A stretch of 64,000 nt of DNA from Pegoplata infirma (GCA_963921195.1 OY992536.1:110076778-110140777); one strand, 5' to 3'. Shown: positions 1 through 10,839, counted from the stretch's first letter. Notes: generated by a model not told the origin, from the letters alone. Made by a program: numbers and translations.

Positions 1-966
1 CTCGTTTGCTACTTTGTAGTAAATCGTTTCTATTTTTGCTAAATAATCTTGACAATGGAATCTTGACAAATTCCGAAACACGTGTCGATTAAGTCTTGCA
101 AAAAAGGACCAACATAAATAAATTTAAAACAAAAAATAATTTTCTTGAAAATTATGATATGAGAATATCATGGTTTTAATTAGTTAAGAAAATAATGACC
201 TCGAGCCAGAATAAACACCCACAAAATATTTTAAAGGTCGAATAAAACAATTTTTATTTTTTAATAAAAATTAATCAGAATTTGAATGTTTAGAAACTAT
301 ATTATTGCTGAAGACTTTTACAGATTTTCAGCCCTGCCATAGAAAAATAAAATATATTTAAAATCAGCTTTTAATTTTATTTCCATACAATTGTTTTTGT
401 TTTTAAAATCGACTTTCAAAAAATGTATTGAAAATTTGAAATTTGAAATAAAACTTTTGTTAAAATAGACTTTTTGTTTTCTTATGGTAAGGGCCTTTGT
501 TTGTAACTCAAATAAGTATGTATTTCTTAAATTTTTATTAAAATTTTAAAGCCGAACGCTAAGTTTAAACATTTTTTCAACCATTTCAACAAATTTTGAT
601 GTCACGCAACATTTTTTAAATATTTCTTAGCGTTTTATTTATTTAAAATTGTTTAGGTTTTTTTTTTTTTTTTTTGAAAATTAAGCATTTAATTAGTGTT
701 TAGATTTTATTTTCCAACATTTTAAAAGTTTTCAGCAACATTTTAAAAAAATATTTAAAAATATCAAATTCTGATATATTTTTATTAAAAAATTTTATTC
801 GACCTTTAAAATATTATATTTTTAGTAGGTTTATTCTAGCTCGAGGCTATTATTTCCTTTTCTAATTAAAACTATGATATTCTCATAGAATAATTTTCAG
901 TAAAATTATTTTTCTGTTTTAAATTTATTTATGTTGGTCAATTAAGTTTTGCAAAAATGACCAACT
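1..966. repeat. FB-like inverted-arm array, block 1
   Basis: An arm sequence (about 20-280) reads in one orientation and reappears reverse-complemented at about 770-966. Matching landmarks are gtcttgcaaaaa, aacataaataaatttaaaa, gagaatatcat and gacctcgag-cagaataaac. Between the arms lies A+T-rich DNA. The block is cut at the left window edge and, on the right, by the mariner insertion at TA 967-968. The same arm recurs at 2489, 4240, 5783, 8731, 37125 and 46975. I see no coding capacity. The structure resembles foldback elements, but relation to the known FB family of Drosophila is not shown. Confidence 0.7.
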
Positions 967-968
967 TA

Positions 969-1000
969 AGGAGTGAGATCATAAAAATGTTAACACACAT
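969..1000 (+). repeat. mariner-like left terminal inverted repeat
   Basis: Thirty-two bases that match the reverse complement of 2455-2486 at every position. The preceding TA (967-968) is half of the target duplication. Confidence 0.93.
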
Positions 1001-1122
1001 TTTTGCCTACAACTTTGGTGTAAAGCTTCCAAATTTTTTTTTTTCGGCAGTTTACATTTTAAAAATATGTCAGTTAATAAATTAATTTACATCATGAGTT
1101 TTAATTTGCAATTTTTTACACA

Positions 1123-2112
1123 ATGGACGATGAAAGAAAAGTGCGTTCAAAAATAATTAAATATTTTCAACAAAACCAAACATGGACATACAAAAAAATT
1201 GCCAAAGAAACTAATGTATGCCGCCAAACAGTTTCAAAAGTGGTAAAAAGGTATCTGGAACACCTAACAATTGAAAGGAAGCCGGGAACAGGAACAACGA
1301 CTGGTTATCGTAACATTGGTAAGGCATATAAAGTTAAAAGCATCCTTAAGAGAGCTCCTAACACATCTGGCAGAAAAACAGCTCGGTTAGCCCAATGCTC
1401 AGACTTTTTTGTACGTAAAGTGAAACGTAAGGCGGGACTAAAGTCCTACAAAGTTCAAAAAGTTCCCGATAGAAACGCTTTTAAAAATTTGGAGGCCAAA
1501 ACCAGAGCTAGAAAATTGAAATCAAATTTTATAAAAAAATACAACTGTTGTGTAATGGACGACGAAACTTATGTCCTGGCTGATTTTTCGCAGCTCCCTG
1601 GTCAAGAATTTTATGTTTCCGATGTTCGAGGAAATGTTGCGGAAAAATTTCGGTCAAAAAAGCAAACGAAATTCCCCAAAAAATTCCTAGTATGGCAAGC
1701 CATATGTAGCTGCGGCCAAAGAAGCCAGTCATTTGTGACATCTGGCTCTATAAACAGCGAAATTTATATCAAGGAGTGTTTGCAGAAGAGACTTCTTCCG
1801 TTCTTGAGTCAGCACAATGTATCCACTTACTCTTGTCACTACAGCAAGAAAGCGCTGGAGTGGTATAATGATAATAATGTGGTTTTTGTACCAAGAGAGG
1901 CAAATCCACCAAACTGCCCGGAGCTCAGGCCAGTGGAGAGATATTGGGCTCTTGTTAAAAAAGAATTAAAGGGCACAAAAAAGGCCTCCCAGGACATGCA
2001 AGATTTCAAACGTAGATGGACCACCTGCACTAAAAAGGTGACAGAAACTACCATAAAAGCCTTAATGGGAGGGTTTCCGGAAAAAGTGGATAACTTTGTT
2101 CGTAGTGGTTAG
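1123..2112 (+). CDS. Tc1/mariner transposase, catalytic block deleted
   Basis: A 329-residue ORF. Residues 1-60 are basic and helix-turn-helix-like (KIAKETNVCRQTVSKVVKRY); residues 70-115 look like the second, Tc-type DNA-binding half. The catalytic domain starts at CVMDDETYV, with D147 the likely first acidic residue, and runs to NPPNCPELRPVERYW, with E272 the likely third. Relatives have a short FWPDLA-type block just before CHYSKKALEWY that holds the second aspartate; here the text goes straight from VSTY to SCHY, so about six residues look lost in frame. In intact relatives the second-to-third spacing would be about 37 residues (DD37E-like). The ATG at 1123 is the first in frame and length is near normal. 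The family is clear from motifs; inactivity is inferred from the missing residue. Confidence 0.92.
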   Translation: MDDERKVRSKIIKYFQQNQTWTYKKIAKETNVCRQTVSKVVKRYLEHLTIERKPGTGTTTGYRNIGKAYKVKSILKRAPNTSGRKTARLAQCSDFFVRKVKRKAGLKSYKVQKVPDRNAFKNLEAKTRARKLKSNFIKKYNCCVMDDETYVLADFSQLPGQEFYVSDVRGNVAEKFRSKKQTKFPKKFLVWQAICSCGQRSQSFVTSGSINSEIYIKECLQKRLLPFLSQHNVSTYSCHYSKKALEWYNDNNVVFVPREANPPNCPELRPVERYWALVKKELKGTKKASQDMQDFKRRWTTCTKKVTETTIKALMGGFPEKVDNFVRSG

Positions 2113-2219
2113 AGTTCCATGCGGTTTTTTTTGTTATGATTTTGTATTAAATTTTATTTAATAAAAATTTGGTTTGAAGTCTTAAAATTCAGTAGTCTGT
2201 TTTTTATTTAACTTTATGT

Positions 2220-2442
2220 AAGGGGCCCCTGTAGGCTAGTTGGTAGCGTGCTAGCCTATGAAACAGGGGGTCGTGGGTTCGATTCCCACCAAAGCCCTTG
2301 GTCGATTTCGCTACAACGAGACGACGGTCATTGTTACCAGTTCTCGGTTAGGTTAAAATTATTTAAAATGAGTTGTAAATAAAAATTGGAAAAATAAATA
2401 AAAACTGATCATTGGATCAAATTATTATTATTATTATTATTA
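2220..2442 (+). mobile_element. tRNA-derived SINE
   Basis: The head (about 2222-2300) is tRNA-like: a box A-type stretch TAGGCTAGTTGG, an anticodon-stem-like region, and a perfect box B (GGTTCGATTCC) inside the T-arm palindrome GTGGGTTCGATTCCCAC. An unrelated body follows, then an (ATT)n tail. The copy is flanked by a 16-bp direct duplication, TTATTTAACTTTATGT, at 2204-2219 and 2443-2458, the mark of LINE-driven retroposition. It landed just inside the right terminal repeat of the mariner element, so it is younger. The acceptor ends do not pair well and an extra body is present, so it is not a functional tRNA gene. RNA polymerase III transcription is inferred from the boxes. Confidence 0.88.
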
Positions 2443-2454
2443 TTATTTAACTTT

Positions 2455-2486
2455 ATGTGTGTTAACATTTTTATGATCTCACTCCT
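2455..2486 (-). repeat. mariner-like right terminal inverted repeat
   Basis: Perfect inverted match to 969-1000. Its first four bases are shared with the SINE target duplication, which shows the SINE hit the inner edge of this repeat. TA 2487-2488 follows. Confidence 0.93.
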
Positions 2487-2488
2487 TA

Positions 2489-4417
2489 ATTAAATTTAAA
2501 ACAGAAAAATAAATTTCTTGAAAATTATTCCATGAGAATATCATAGTTGTAATTTGTAATAGAAAAATTTAACTCGAGCTAGAATAAACCTACTCAAAAT
2601 ATAATTAAAAATATCTTAAAGTGTTAAAAAATAAAATTTTAAATGTTTTTAAATTAAGTATGTTTCTTTAGTTTTTTTTTTAAATATTTGTTTATTTTAA
2701 TGTAACATTTTTTAAATGCTTAAGCATTTGGTATAAGCAACATATTTTTTTAAAGTTTTATTTTAGAGTTTTAAATTTCTTAATATTTTTTAACCTATTG
2801 CTAATGTTTAGCAACATATTTTCACTTGTTAAGCAACATATTTTAAAAAAAATATTTATTTTAGAAATTTTAAATATCTCAATATTTTTAGCATACTTTT
2901 GATGTTAAGCAACATAATTTAAAAAGTTAGCAACAGTTTAAATTGTTTATCAACATTTTGAAATTGCAACACAATATTTTTAAAGTGTTTCACAGCATGT
3001 TTAACAAGTTAAGTAACATCCATCTAATTAAAGTGTAGTTACATTTTTAAAATATTTCTTAGAAAAAATTAGCAACATTTTTAAATGTAAATCAACATTT
3101 TTGAGTTGAATTATTTAACAACATTTTGAAAATGGCAATCAAAGTGTTAAGCAGAATAATTTAAATATTTACCAATTGTTTAAACTGTATATCAACATTG
3201 TAATAATAATAATAATAAGCAATATTTGAAAGTGTTTAGCAACATGTAAAAAAATTTAGTAACATTTTCGATTAGGAATTTTTTAAAAGTGTAGCGACAT
3301 TTGTTTATTGTTTTTTCTGTTAGTACAGATCGAGAGCCGGCTTTAATTCTATTTGTTTAAGTTGAAAAATGCAAAAGAAAATTTAATTTCTAAAAACTAT
3401 AGACATTTCTGGTATTCCCTAACTGGTTTCAAACACCCCAGTTATAGTGTTATCTTTTAACATTTGTTTTTAAACACTTTAAAAATTTTATCACTATTAT
3501 TAAAATGTTTAGCAACATAATTAAAATATTTATCAATATATTAAATTGTATAGCAACATTTTGAATATGGTAAGCAATATTTTTAATGTTTAGCAACATG
3601 TACAAAAAGGTTAGCAGTATTTAAAAAACATAGCAACATTTTTAAAATAAAAACAATTTGAAGCAACATTTTTGAGATAAAAAATTGAGATTTAAAAAAT
3701 TGAACTATGTAATGTGAAATAAAAAGCTAAGTATCAGTATCTGCATTTAATAATGAGTCCTTAAGTGCTTTGGAATTATTTTTTTTTAAGAATGCAACAT
3801 ATAAATACTTAAGAAACAAATTTATATGTATTTAAATATTAAGATATATTTCAAAAGAATTAGGAGCATGTCTAAATTGCTCTGCATCATATTTCAGATA
3901 CATTTAACAATACAAAGTAAAGGATTAACATGAAATAAAATAATAAACATCTGGCAACATGTAAAATGTTTAGCAACTTTGGTGAAATAAATTAAATTAT
4001 GTTAAGAATTGGATTAATGTAAAATCGAAAACAACAGCTTTCTTATTTGTTTAAACACTTAACTTTTGGACTATTTAAGTAATTTTTGCTAAATTTTCAA
4101 ATGTATAGATACATTTTTTAGGTTTAGAAACATCTTTATTGTTAACAAACATTATTTTTACTGTATTTAAGGTTTTTATCAATTATATAAATATTTTTTG
4201 TTTTATTTATAAACATCTTTAGATGTTTTAAAATTTATTGAAATATTTCGAGTAGGTTTATTCTAGCTCGAGGTCATTATTTCCTTTACTAAATAAATCT
4301 GTGATATTCTCATAGAATAATTTTAAAGAAAATTATTTTTCTGTTTTTAAATTTATTTGTGTTGGTCATTTTTGCAAGACTTAATTTGAAATTTGCCAGA
4401 TTCCATTGTCAAGATTA
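2489..4417. repeat. FB-like inverted-arm array, block 2
   Basis: Arm sequence resumes at 2489 in the same orientation as at 60-240. It gives way at about 2640 to 1.6 kb of A+T-rich DNA in which variants of tttagcaacattttt recur dozens of times, and returns reverse-complemented at about 4245-4417 (gtttattctagctcgaggtc ... ttccattgtcaagatta). A (TAA)n run sits at 3203-3217. No coding sequence is seen. The block ends at the insertion of the CCCAGCA element. Confidence 0.7.
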
Positions 4418-5782
4418 CCCAGCAGAAATTTTGCTGAACTGGCAGCAACTTTTGGAAAGGAAACTCGAATCAAGGAGCGCATCCAAACCTGCTGAATTCA
4501 TGCATGATTCTCTAAGGCGATGTCACACTTTAGAGCACTAGTTGGATACACATAAAAAGCGCTCTTAAGATGGACTGAAATCAGGTTTCTTTAGAGCGCT
4601 GATTAAAGCACTGTAAAGATGCATTGAATCTATCTTTTCAGAGCTGATTAAAGCAGAATAAAGATGAAATGCATTTGACAATTTTTGAAATACAATTGGA
4701 AAATCTGAAATACAATTGGCAATTTTTGAAATACAATTGGAAAATTTTAAATACAATTGACTAGTTCAGAAAATCCGTTAAATATTTCTGAAATAAAAAT
4801 ATTTTTTAGTTTAATTTGTACTATTGTTAAAAAAAAATAAAGATTTTTATGTGAAAAAAAGTTCAAAGGTCTGACTACACCATTTTCACTATTATTTCAG
4901 AAAATACAAAATTGTTTTCCGAAATTTCCATTTATATTTCAGAATTTTCTATTTTGATATCAGAAATTCCCATTTATATTTCAGAAACATCTATTTATGT
5001 TTCAGAACTTTTCAACTTTTTAAGAAATTTCCGTTTGTATTTCAAAATTTTTCTTAATTTAAATAAAATTTTCTTAATAGCAATTCTAAAATTTTGAAAT
5101 GCAAATGGAAATTTTTTGAAATACAAATGGAATTTTCTGAAAAGCATTTAGAAAATTTTGAAAATACAAATTTAAATTTCTTAAATACAATTGGAAATTT
5201 CTGAAAGATAAATAGAAATTTCTGTAATATAAATGGAAAAATCTGATAAATAAATAGAAATTTTTGAAATATAAATGGAAATTTATTTATTCTTTGAAAT
5301 AACAAAAAAGCATTTGCTGTTTTTTGGTTGTCCTATTCGCCATCATTCAAAAAATGTTAAAGATGTTATGATTGAAGCACTCTTTGCAGCGCCGATTAAT
5401 GCGCAATAATGATTTAGTCAAATCATGTGTCTTTGGCCAAAACTCAATATATTTCATTCAAAAGGTGTTAAAAATTTTAAAAAGGAAAGCAAGTATGAAA
5501 TTTTATTAAAAAATAATTTTATATTTTAAGTTTTATACAAAAAATCTTAACAAAAAATTAAAATTGTTTCCCCTTACTTTTACTGCATCCTCGAGAGCGC
5601 TCTTGATACTGTTATCAAAGCTTCAAACATCTTCAGTATTTGTTTATTTACCTTTGGTAAATCAAACCACCCTCATTTTTCACCATTCAAGATTTTCTCT
5701 CATAAAGAGCGCTCTTTGGATGCGCTTCGGTATGCTATAAAAAGATGCTGTGTCGCCAAAAACTCGATTTATTTTTGCTGGG
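4418..5782. mobile_element. CCCAGCA-ended hairpin element with minisatellite core
   Basis: The ends are inverted (CCCAGCAGAAATTTTGCTG and ATTTTTGCTGGG), with TA on both sides (4416-4417 and 5783-5784). Removing the element restores the arm text gattatttagcaaat known from other copies, which supports exact borders. Sub-terminal regions also pair: a gagcgctcttaagatg-type text near 4555 and gagcgctctttggatg near 5705. The centre is the minisatellite listed next. Non-coding; TA duplication suggests mobilisation by a Tc1/mariner-type transposase. Confidence 0.82.
4675..5300. repeat. minisatellite, about 22-bp units in both orientations
   Basis: Units like tttttgaaatacaattgga recur at 4675-4760, in reverse complement at 4905-5050, and again in the first orientation at 5090-5290. 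Units are degenerate and vary by several bases in length. Short ORFs here are translations of the repeat on either strand and are not genes. Confidence 0.8.
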
Positions 5783-6420
5783 TATTTAGCAAATAATTTT
5801 AGTTTGATCATTAACGATTTGTCATTAAAAACCCTTTGCTACTTGTAGTATAGGGTTTTTATATTTGCTAAATAATCTTAACAATAGAATCTGACAAATT
5901 CCGAAACACGTGTCGATTAAGTCTTGCAAAAATAACCAACATAAATAAATTTAAAACAGAAAAATAATTTTCTGGAAAATTATTCTATGGAAATATCATG
6001 GTTTTAAATAGTAAAGAAAAAATTACCTCGAGCTAGAATAAAACTACTCAAAATATAATATTTTAAAAGTCAAATAAAATAATTTTTTTTTTTTATAAAA
6101 ATTAATCAGAATTTAAGTTAAGAATACATTTTTAAATGTTTATATGCATTTTTAATAATTTAGCAACATTTTTGTAAATGTTTACCAACATTTTTTGGAA
6201 ATTTTTTTGCAACGTTTTAATAAGAACATTTTTAATGTTTAGGAATATTTTTTAATTGGTTTCATGCATCTTAAATTATATTGCAACATTTGCAAATGTT
6301 TAGCAACATTTTTGAAATAGTTGCAATAATTTAAAGAAACTTAATGAACGCAAATAAGTATTTAAAATATCTGGCAACATTTGAAAATGTTTAGCTACAT
6401 TTTTTGTATAAATTTGATAA
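5783..6420. repeat. FB-like inverted-arm array, block 3
   Basis: The central linker of the arm unit (acttgtagtatagggttttt, then tttgctaaataatcttaac) is followed by the arm itself (about 5930-6115), then gcaaca-rich DNA to about 6400. Together with the reversed arm at 4245-4417 it forms one arm-linker-arm unit split by the CCCAGCA element. Confidence 0.7.
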
Positions 6421-7950
6421 TCACAAATTATTATTTGATTTATTTTTAACAATTAATCCTTCTGTGCTTTTGGGATCTAAGTTTAAATTATTTTACAAAA
6501 GTTTGGTTAAAAAACTCTCACGTATAAAAATTTATTCCAGAAATAAATTCAATAATTTTGTATCTAAGCAAACATATCTAAATATAGAATTTTAGAAAAC
6601 AATTTGCAACTATTAAAAAAAAAATTTAAAACAAATACAAAAATATGCAATACCTAATTTTTTTTATTTACCAAATATAAACAAAAAAAAAAAAAAAAAC
6701 AACAAAAGAAAATTAAACCTGACATGCGCAATCATAAATGCCGGTTATAGCCTACAAAAATTTAAATTATGCTCTCATTTGTTTTAAAGGTTCTTGTTAT
6801 TTGAGGAAACACACAGCAGAAAATATGCAAAGTTCCCGCTTATTTAAGTAACCGGTAAAAAAAAACCCAATAACAAAATGTAGTACAGTTGCTCCCTATT
6901 TTATGCAGCAAAAGCAACGATTTCAAAAAAATATAAATCCTTGCAACAACAATAACAACAACACTTAAACGAAATAAATGAGATGACAACCAAACGACCT
7001 AGTTTTACAGTAACATACAAAAAAACTTTTTATTAAGTTATGAGAGCAGAGAGAATAAGAGACATTTTGAAGAAAATCTCCAAAAACAAATGTTAAGGCT
7101 CTGTTTTTTTTCTAATTTTTTTGCACACACACAAAATATTGATTTTCTCTTTATTCCACAAAAAAAATGCAACCCTTAGCATAACAAGTAAGTGAATATA
7201 AATATGCAAGTGTGTATGTGCACAAGAGATCCTAAAATTTTACAAACAACTTTGGGAAAATACTGCATTTTATAAAGAGGGAAAACTAACTGCCACTAAT
7301 ACATTTACAAAAAAATCCTTATTCACTGTTTGGTGTGTATGTGTGTGTGTTTGAATTTGTATAAGTGTGCACACATGCATTTGGGTAGGGGACAACATCA
7401 AGTATACTTGATATTACAACAAGGATTTTATTTTGATGACCTTGAATACATTTACATTGTTTGGCAGTGTGTGTGTGCGTTTTTGCAGTTGTTGTTGCTA
7501 TGTACTTGTACACGAGTTTGTTAAAAATATGTATACAACTACAACAAGTTAATATGTATGTGCATTTTTTATATGTGTTTGTAGTGTAATTGTGTAAATT
7601 GCATCGGGTATGAGTTGTTTTCAATGCGAGTTTGAGAGTGTGTGTTTTTTTTGGGTTATAATATATTTTACCTTGACAATAAAATTGAAAAGAAAATTTT
7701 CAGATACATATATTAAAAATATAAATAATAAAATAAAAAACATAAAACTAATAAAAAAAAGTTATTAAAATAATTTATATTTAGATTTTTTCTATTTTTA
7801 ATTTAAAGTTATAAATGAGAAAAAAAAATATCAAATATTAGTTGTTTTATATAAACTAAATCTGGAAAATATTTTTTTCTTTTGTAAAACTTATTATATT
7901 AAAATATTTTAAAAAAGTTAAATAAAAGTTTTGAAAAAAAATTTAGAAAA
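6421..7950. other. no gene seen; low-complexity DNA with TG-rich stretch
   Basis: A+T-rich DNA with many poly-A and poly-T runs. The section 7330-7650 is rich in interrupted TG/TATG steps (tgtgtatgtgtgtgtgtttg at 7333). The 101- and 64-residue ORFs there are low-complexity and lie opposite each other, so I do not call them. Part may be single-copy, non-transposon DNA. Confidence 0.6.
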
Positions 7951-8730
7951 AAACAAGTAAAGAAGTTAAATTCGACTTCGCCGAATCTATGAATACCCTC
8001 CACAATGTCTTTTTAAGTGATAGTAAATTTTCTAACGTGAAAAAAAATTATATTTTTAATTATAAATATTTTTTTTTGTGTAAAACAACTTTTTTTTAGT
8101 AATTTTTGAAGAAAAAAAAATAATTTACAAATTTTTTTTTTGAGTGTAAAATTTTTTTTGAGTGTAAAATTTTTTTCGAGTGTATTTTTTTTTTGTTTTA
8201 AAAATATTTTTGAGTGACAAAAATACGTTGGAATATATTTTTGTGACCTACTAATGTTTTTAAAATATGTTTAACGGGTTTTCAATACGTGAATTTAAGG
8301 TAAAACTAATCTGAAATTCACGCTTTTGCAAATAACTTTTGAACCACTGGACCGATTTGGACTAAATTCAATACGAACCAGGCCAGGGAAACGACAAATA
8401 TATATATCAAGCTTCAGCCTCCTCAGAGTTGCGTTTCGAAATTAGCCTGTTTTTTATCTCATAAATTCACGAAAAACCCTTGCCGAAATTCAGTCTTTTG
8501 CTCATAACTTTTGAACCACTGGACCGATTTCGCTGGATTGCAATACCTACCTGACCAGGTAAATGCCCAACATATAAGCCTCTGTAAAGTCTTTTAAAAG
8601 TTAGAGTGTTTTAAACAGACAGGCGGACGGACGAACATCGCTAGATCGTCTTAAAATCGATCGAGGATCATGAATATATATAATTTATGGGGTCCTAGAC
8701 CAATATTTCTAGGTGTTACAAACAAAATAT
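7951..8730 (-). mobile_element. DINE-1-like element, family C, copy C1
   Basis: Read on the minus strand, the 3' end has an imperfect hairpin (TTCGGCGAAGTCGAA) followed by a short A/T tail ending ACTTGTTT. Inside are a GGACGGACG-type microsatellite (8620-8635) and the diagnostic ggggtcctagaccaatattt. The TATACCC end is missing, cut where an FB-like arm begins. Non-coding. DINE-1/INE-1 elements of flies have this plan: a TATACCC-type start, an internal CCGTCTG microsatellite and a hairpin near the 3' end. They are thought to use Helentron proteins supplied in trans. Confidence 0.7.
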
Positions 8731-9190
8731 GTATTTTGAGTAGGTTTATTCTATTTTATTAAATCTATGATATGAAATTGTTTTCAAGAAAATTATTTTT
8801 ATGTTTTTAATTTATTTATGTAGGTAATTTTTGCAAGACTTTCGACCCGTATTTCGGATTTTGTTAGTTTGAATATTAACGATATGTCATTTAAATTCCC
8901 TTTCCTACTTGTAGTATAGGGTTATTATATTTGCTAAATAATCTTGACAATGGAATCTGACAAATTCCGAAACACTTATTTTTTGTTTCGGAATTCGCCA
9001 AAAATTAATTTAAAATGGAAAAATAAGGTTCTTGAAAATTATTCGATGAGAATATCATAGTTTTAATAAGTAAAGGAAATAATGACCTTGAGCTAGAATA
9101 AACCAAATCAAAATATAATATTTTAAAGGTCGAACAAAACAATTTTTATTTTTAAATAAAAATTAATCAGACTTTGAAAAAAAGTTAAAA
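8731..9190. repeat. FB-like arm-linker-arm copy
   Basis: Reversed arm (8735-8850), linker (tttgttagtttgaatattaa ... acttgtagtatagggttatt), then forward arm to about 9175. This is the clearest uninterrupted copy of the arm-linker-arm unit, though its arms have diverged. Confidence 0.72.
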
Positions 9191-9220
9191 ATTATTATCA
9201 GTTTTGGTATTTAAAAGCAC

Positions 9221-9300
9221 ATAAAAAAAATTAGATTCGGCCTTGTCGAGTGTATGGATACCTTCCGCAATGTAAAAATATTATTGCAATAAACTTTGTT
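9221..9300 (-). mobile_element. DINE-1-like family C, end fragment
   Basis: Only the hairpin end remains: ttcggccttgtcgag, then gtatggataccttccgcaatg, matching the same part of fuller copies at 25191 and 53919. Confidence 0.6.
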
Positions 9301-9505
9301 TAAAAAAAAAAAATTATGTTTTAAAATTCAAATCTCATTTTTGAAAATGTTTGTACTCTTTAATTTTTTTTTTGGGGGAAAAAATTAAGGAGTACAAACA
9401 TTTTCAAAAATGACAAAACTTTATTTAAAAAAAAATTATGTTTTAAAATTCAAATCTCATTTTTGAAAATGTTTGTACTCTTTATTTTTTTTTTTTTGGG
9501 GGGAA
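9300..9505. repeat. direct and inverted duplication
   Basis: The text attatgttttaaaattcaaa ... tttgtactcttta occurs at 9314-9365 and again at 9434-9485. Between them, 9388-9412 reads the reverse complement (gtacaaacattttcaaaaatga). A diverged relative with the same downstream text, cccagtaagatcgtgggat, lies at 55390-55500. Confidence 0.75.
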
Positions 9506-9802
9506 AAAATTAAAAAATGTTGGCCCAGTAAGATCGTGGGATTACGATTATTACTTTTTTTTGATTTTTTGAAAAAAAAAAAATTTCAAAAATTTTATTT
9601 CCAAATCTCCAAATCAAGTCTATCGATCGCCAATAATTTTTACCTCTTAATAAATTTCACAACAAACTACTATTTTTTCTTCAATTTCTAAGGGGGATTC
9701 CATAAAAAATTACATTCTTAAAAATTTTCTCCAACCACTCTAACTGCCCTAAGATTGTCCCTAAACTCAAAAGAAAACCTCTGTCAAAAAATCTGTAAAA
9801 TA

Positions 9803-10010
9803 ACTTTCAAGTTAAAATTACAAATTTTTAGTAGATTTTTCTGCTGAAATGAACATTTTAACAAAATTCTCTGCCATGCAATTTCTGAAAGAAATCTACT
9901 AAAAATTTGTAATTTTTACTTTCAAGTTAAAATTAAAAATTTTTAGTAGATTTTTCTGCTGAAATGAACATTTTAACAAAATTCTCTGCCATGCAATTTC
10001 TGAAAGAAAA
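9803..10010. repeat. tandem duplication, 115-bp period
   Basis: 9803-9917 is repeated almost exactly at 9918-10010, from actttcaagttaaaatta to gcaatttctgaaagaaa. The high similarity suggests a recent duplication. No function can be read. Confidence 0.88.
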
Positions 10011-10183
10011 CAAGAGAAATTTTGCAAAACTTTTACTGATACTGTTTGCTAAATTTCACAAAGTCTTTATGCAGATTTTCAGCAGATTATTTAGCTGAAT
10101 TAACAGATATATTTAGCTATTATTTTTAAAATATTTTTTTAAAATGTCGTCCTCGCAAAAATTCAAATTAAATATCACTAGCT

Positions 10184-10721
10184 AACAAATGAAAGTGTTA
10201 AATTCGGCTGTGCCGAATCTTTCATACCCTCCAAAATGTAAAAAAAAAATTAAAAAAAAAATTGTCAGGGGCATTTGGTGGGGGGGGGGGGGGTGATGGG
10301 GGTCAGTGGGGGACTTTGAGAGCACCTTCCCATCGCGACAAATATATCAAATGTTTCATTTATTTAACAAAAATACAAAAAAACATGTAAAAAAGTGTAT
10401 TTTTTTAGATGTTGGTTCAGTTCTTCAAGGGGGAACTTTTTTCCCCCTGTCCCGATTTTGCCCATTCACGAGCTTAACCTGCCTATGAACATGAGACATA
10501 TTTGTGCCAAACTTCATGAGGCTAGCTGTTTTATTTTGGACTGCATTGTGTTATCTACAGACAGACAGACGGACGGACAGACGGACATTCACAAAATGTC
10601 TTAGAATCGATCATAGATCAATAATATATATACTTTATGGGGTCCCCGACCGATATTTCGATGCGTTACAAACGGAATGACAAAGTGAGTATACCCCCAT
10701 ACTGTGGTTGGAGGTTATAAA
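10184..10721 (-). mobile_element. DINE-1-like family C, copy C2
   Basis: The 3' hairpin end (complement of ttcggctgtgccgaa, a perfect stem) is at 10201-10215, and the opposite end is atacccccatactgtggttg near 10691. Inside are a GACAGACGGACGGACAG microsatellite at 10560-10587 and ggggtccccgaccgatattt. A long G run (about 10274-10293) lies in the body. The two small ORFs across it are not coding. Confidence 0.78.
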
Positions 10722-10730
10722 AATTAAAGT

Positions 10731-10751
10731 GGGCGCATATAAATAGCGCCC
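10731..10751. repeat. short G+C-rich hairpin
   Basis: GGGCGC and GCGCCC flank a nine-base A/T loop. It stands out from its surroundings in base composition and abuts the C2 end. Role unknown. Confidence 0.5.
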
Positions 10752-10839
10752 GCTTAAATGGTTCACTAAATATATTAGTATATTCGGTTAGATTAAATAT
10801 CCGAGCTCGAGGTCTGTTGTTGTTGTAAATAATCTTCAT

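Larger units (their letters stand above)
969..2486 (+). mobile_element. Tc1/mariner-like DNA transposon with SINE insertion
   Basis: A complete-looking element bounded by perfect 32-bp terminal inverted repeats (969-1000 and 2455-2486, outer end AGGAGTGAGATC) and flanked by TA on both sides (967-968, 2487-2488), as expected for this superfamily. It carries one transposase ORF. Without the SINE and its duplication it would be about 1.28 kb, normal for the superfamily. It lies inside the FB-like array, whose arm sequence continues directly on both sides. The identical terminal repeats suggest a fairly recent insertion, but the transposase is probably inactive. Confidence 0.93.

Noticed and set aside
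2220..2300. Functional tRNA gene (a Phe-like GAA loop can be drawn)
   Set aside because: The acceptor stem does not pair, an unrelated body and (ATT)n tail follow, and a 16-bp target duplication shows a SINE.
4565..5305. Three short ORFs (4565-4756 minus, 4912-5097 plus, 5054-5305 minus) with similar Phe/Ile/Ser/Lys-rich peptides
   Set aside because: They are translations of the minisatellite units on either strand.
7319..7624. 101-residue minus-strand ORF
   Set aside because: Driven by TG/CA low-complexity sequence (His/Thr/Asn runs), overlapped by an opposite ORF, no family resemblance.
10270..10295. Long G run as a possible G-quadruplex regulator
   Set aside because: It lies in a non-coding transposon copy; C and G runs occur at matching places in other copies (41664), so it is most simply a slippage tract.
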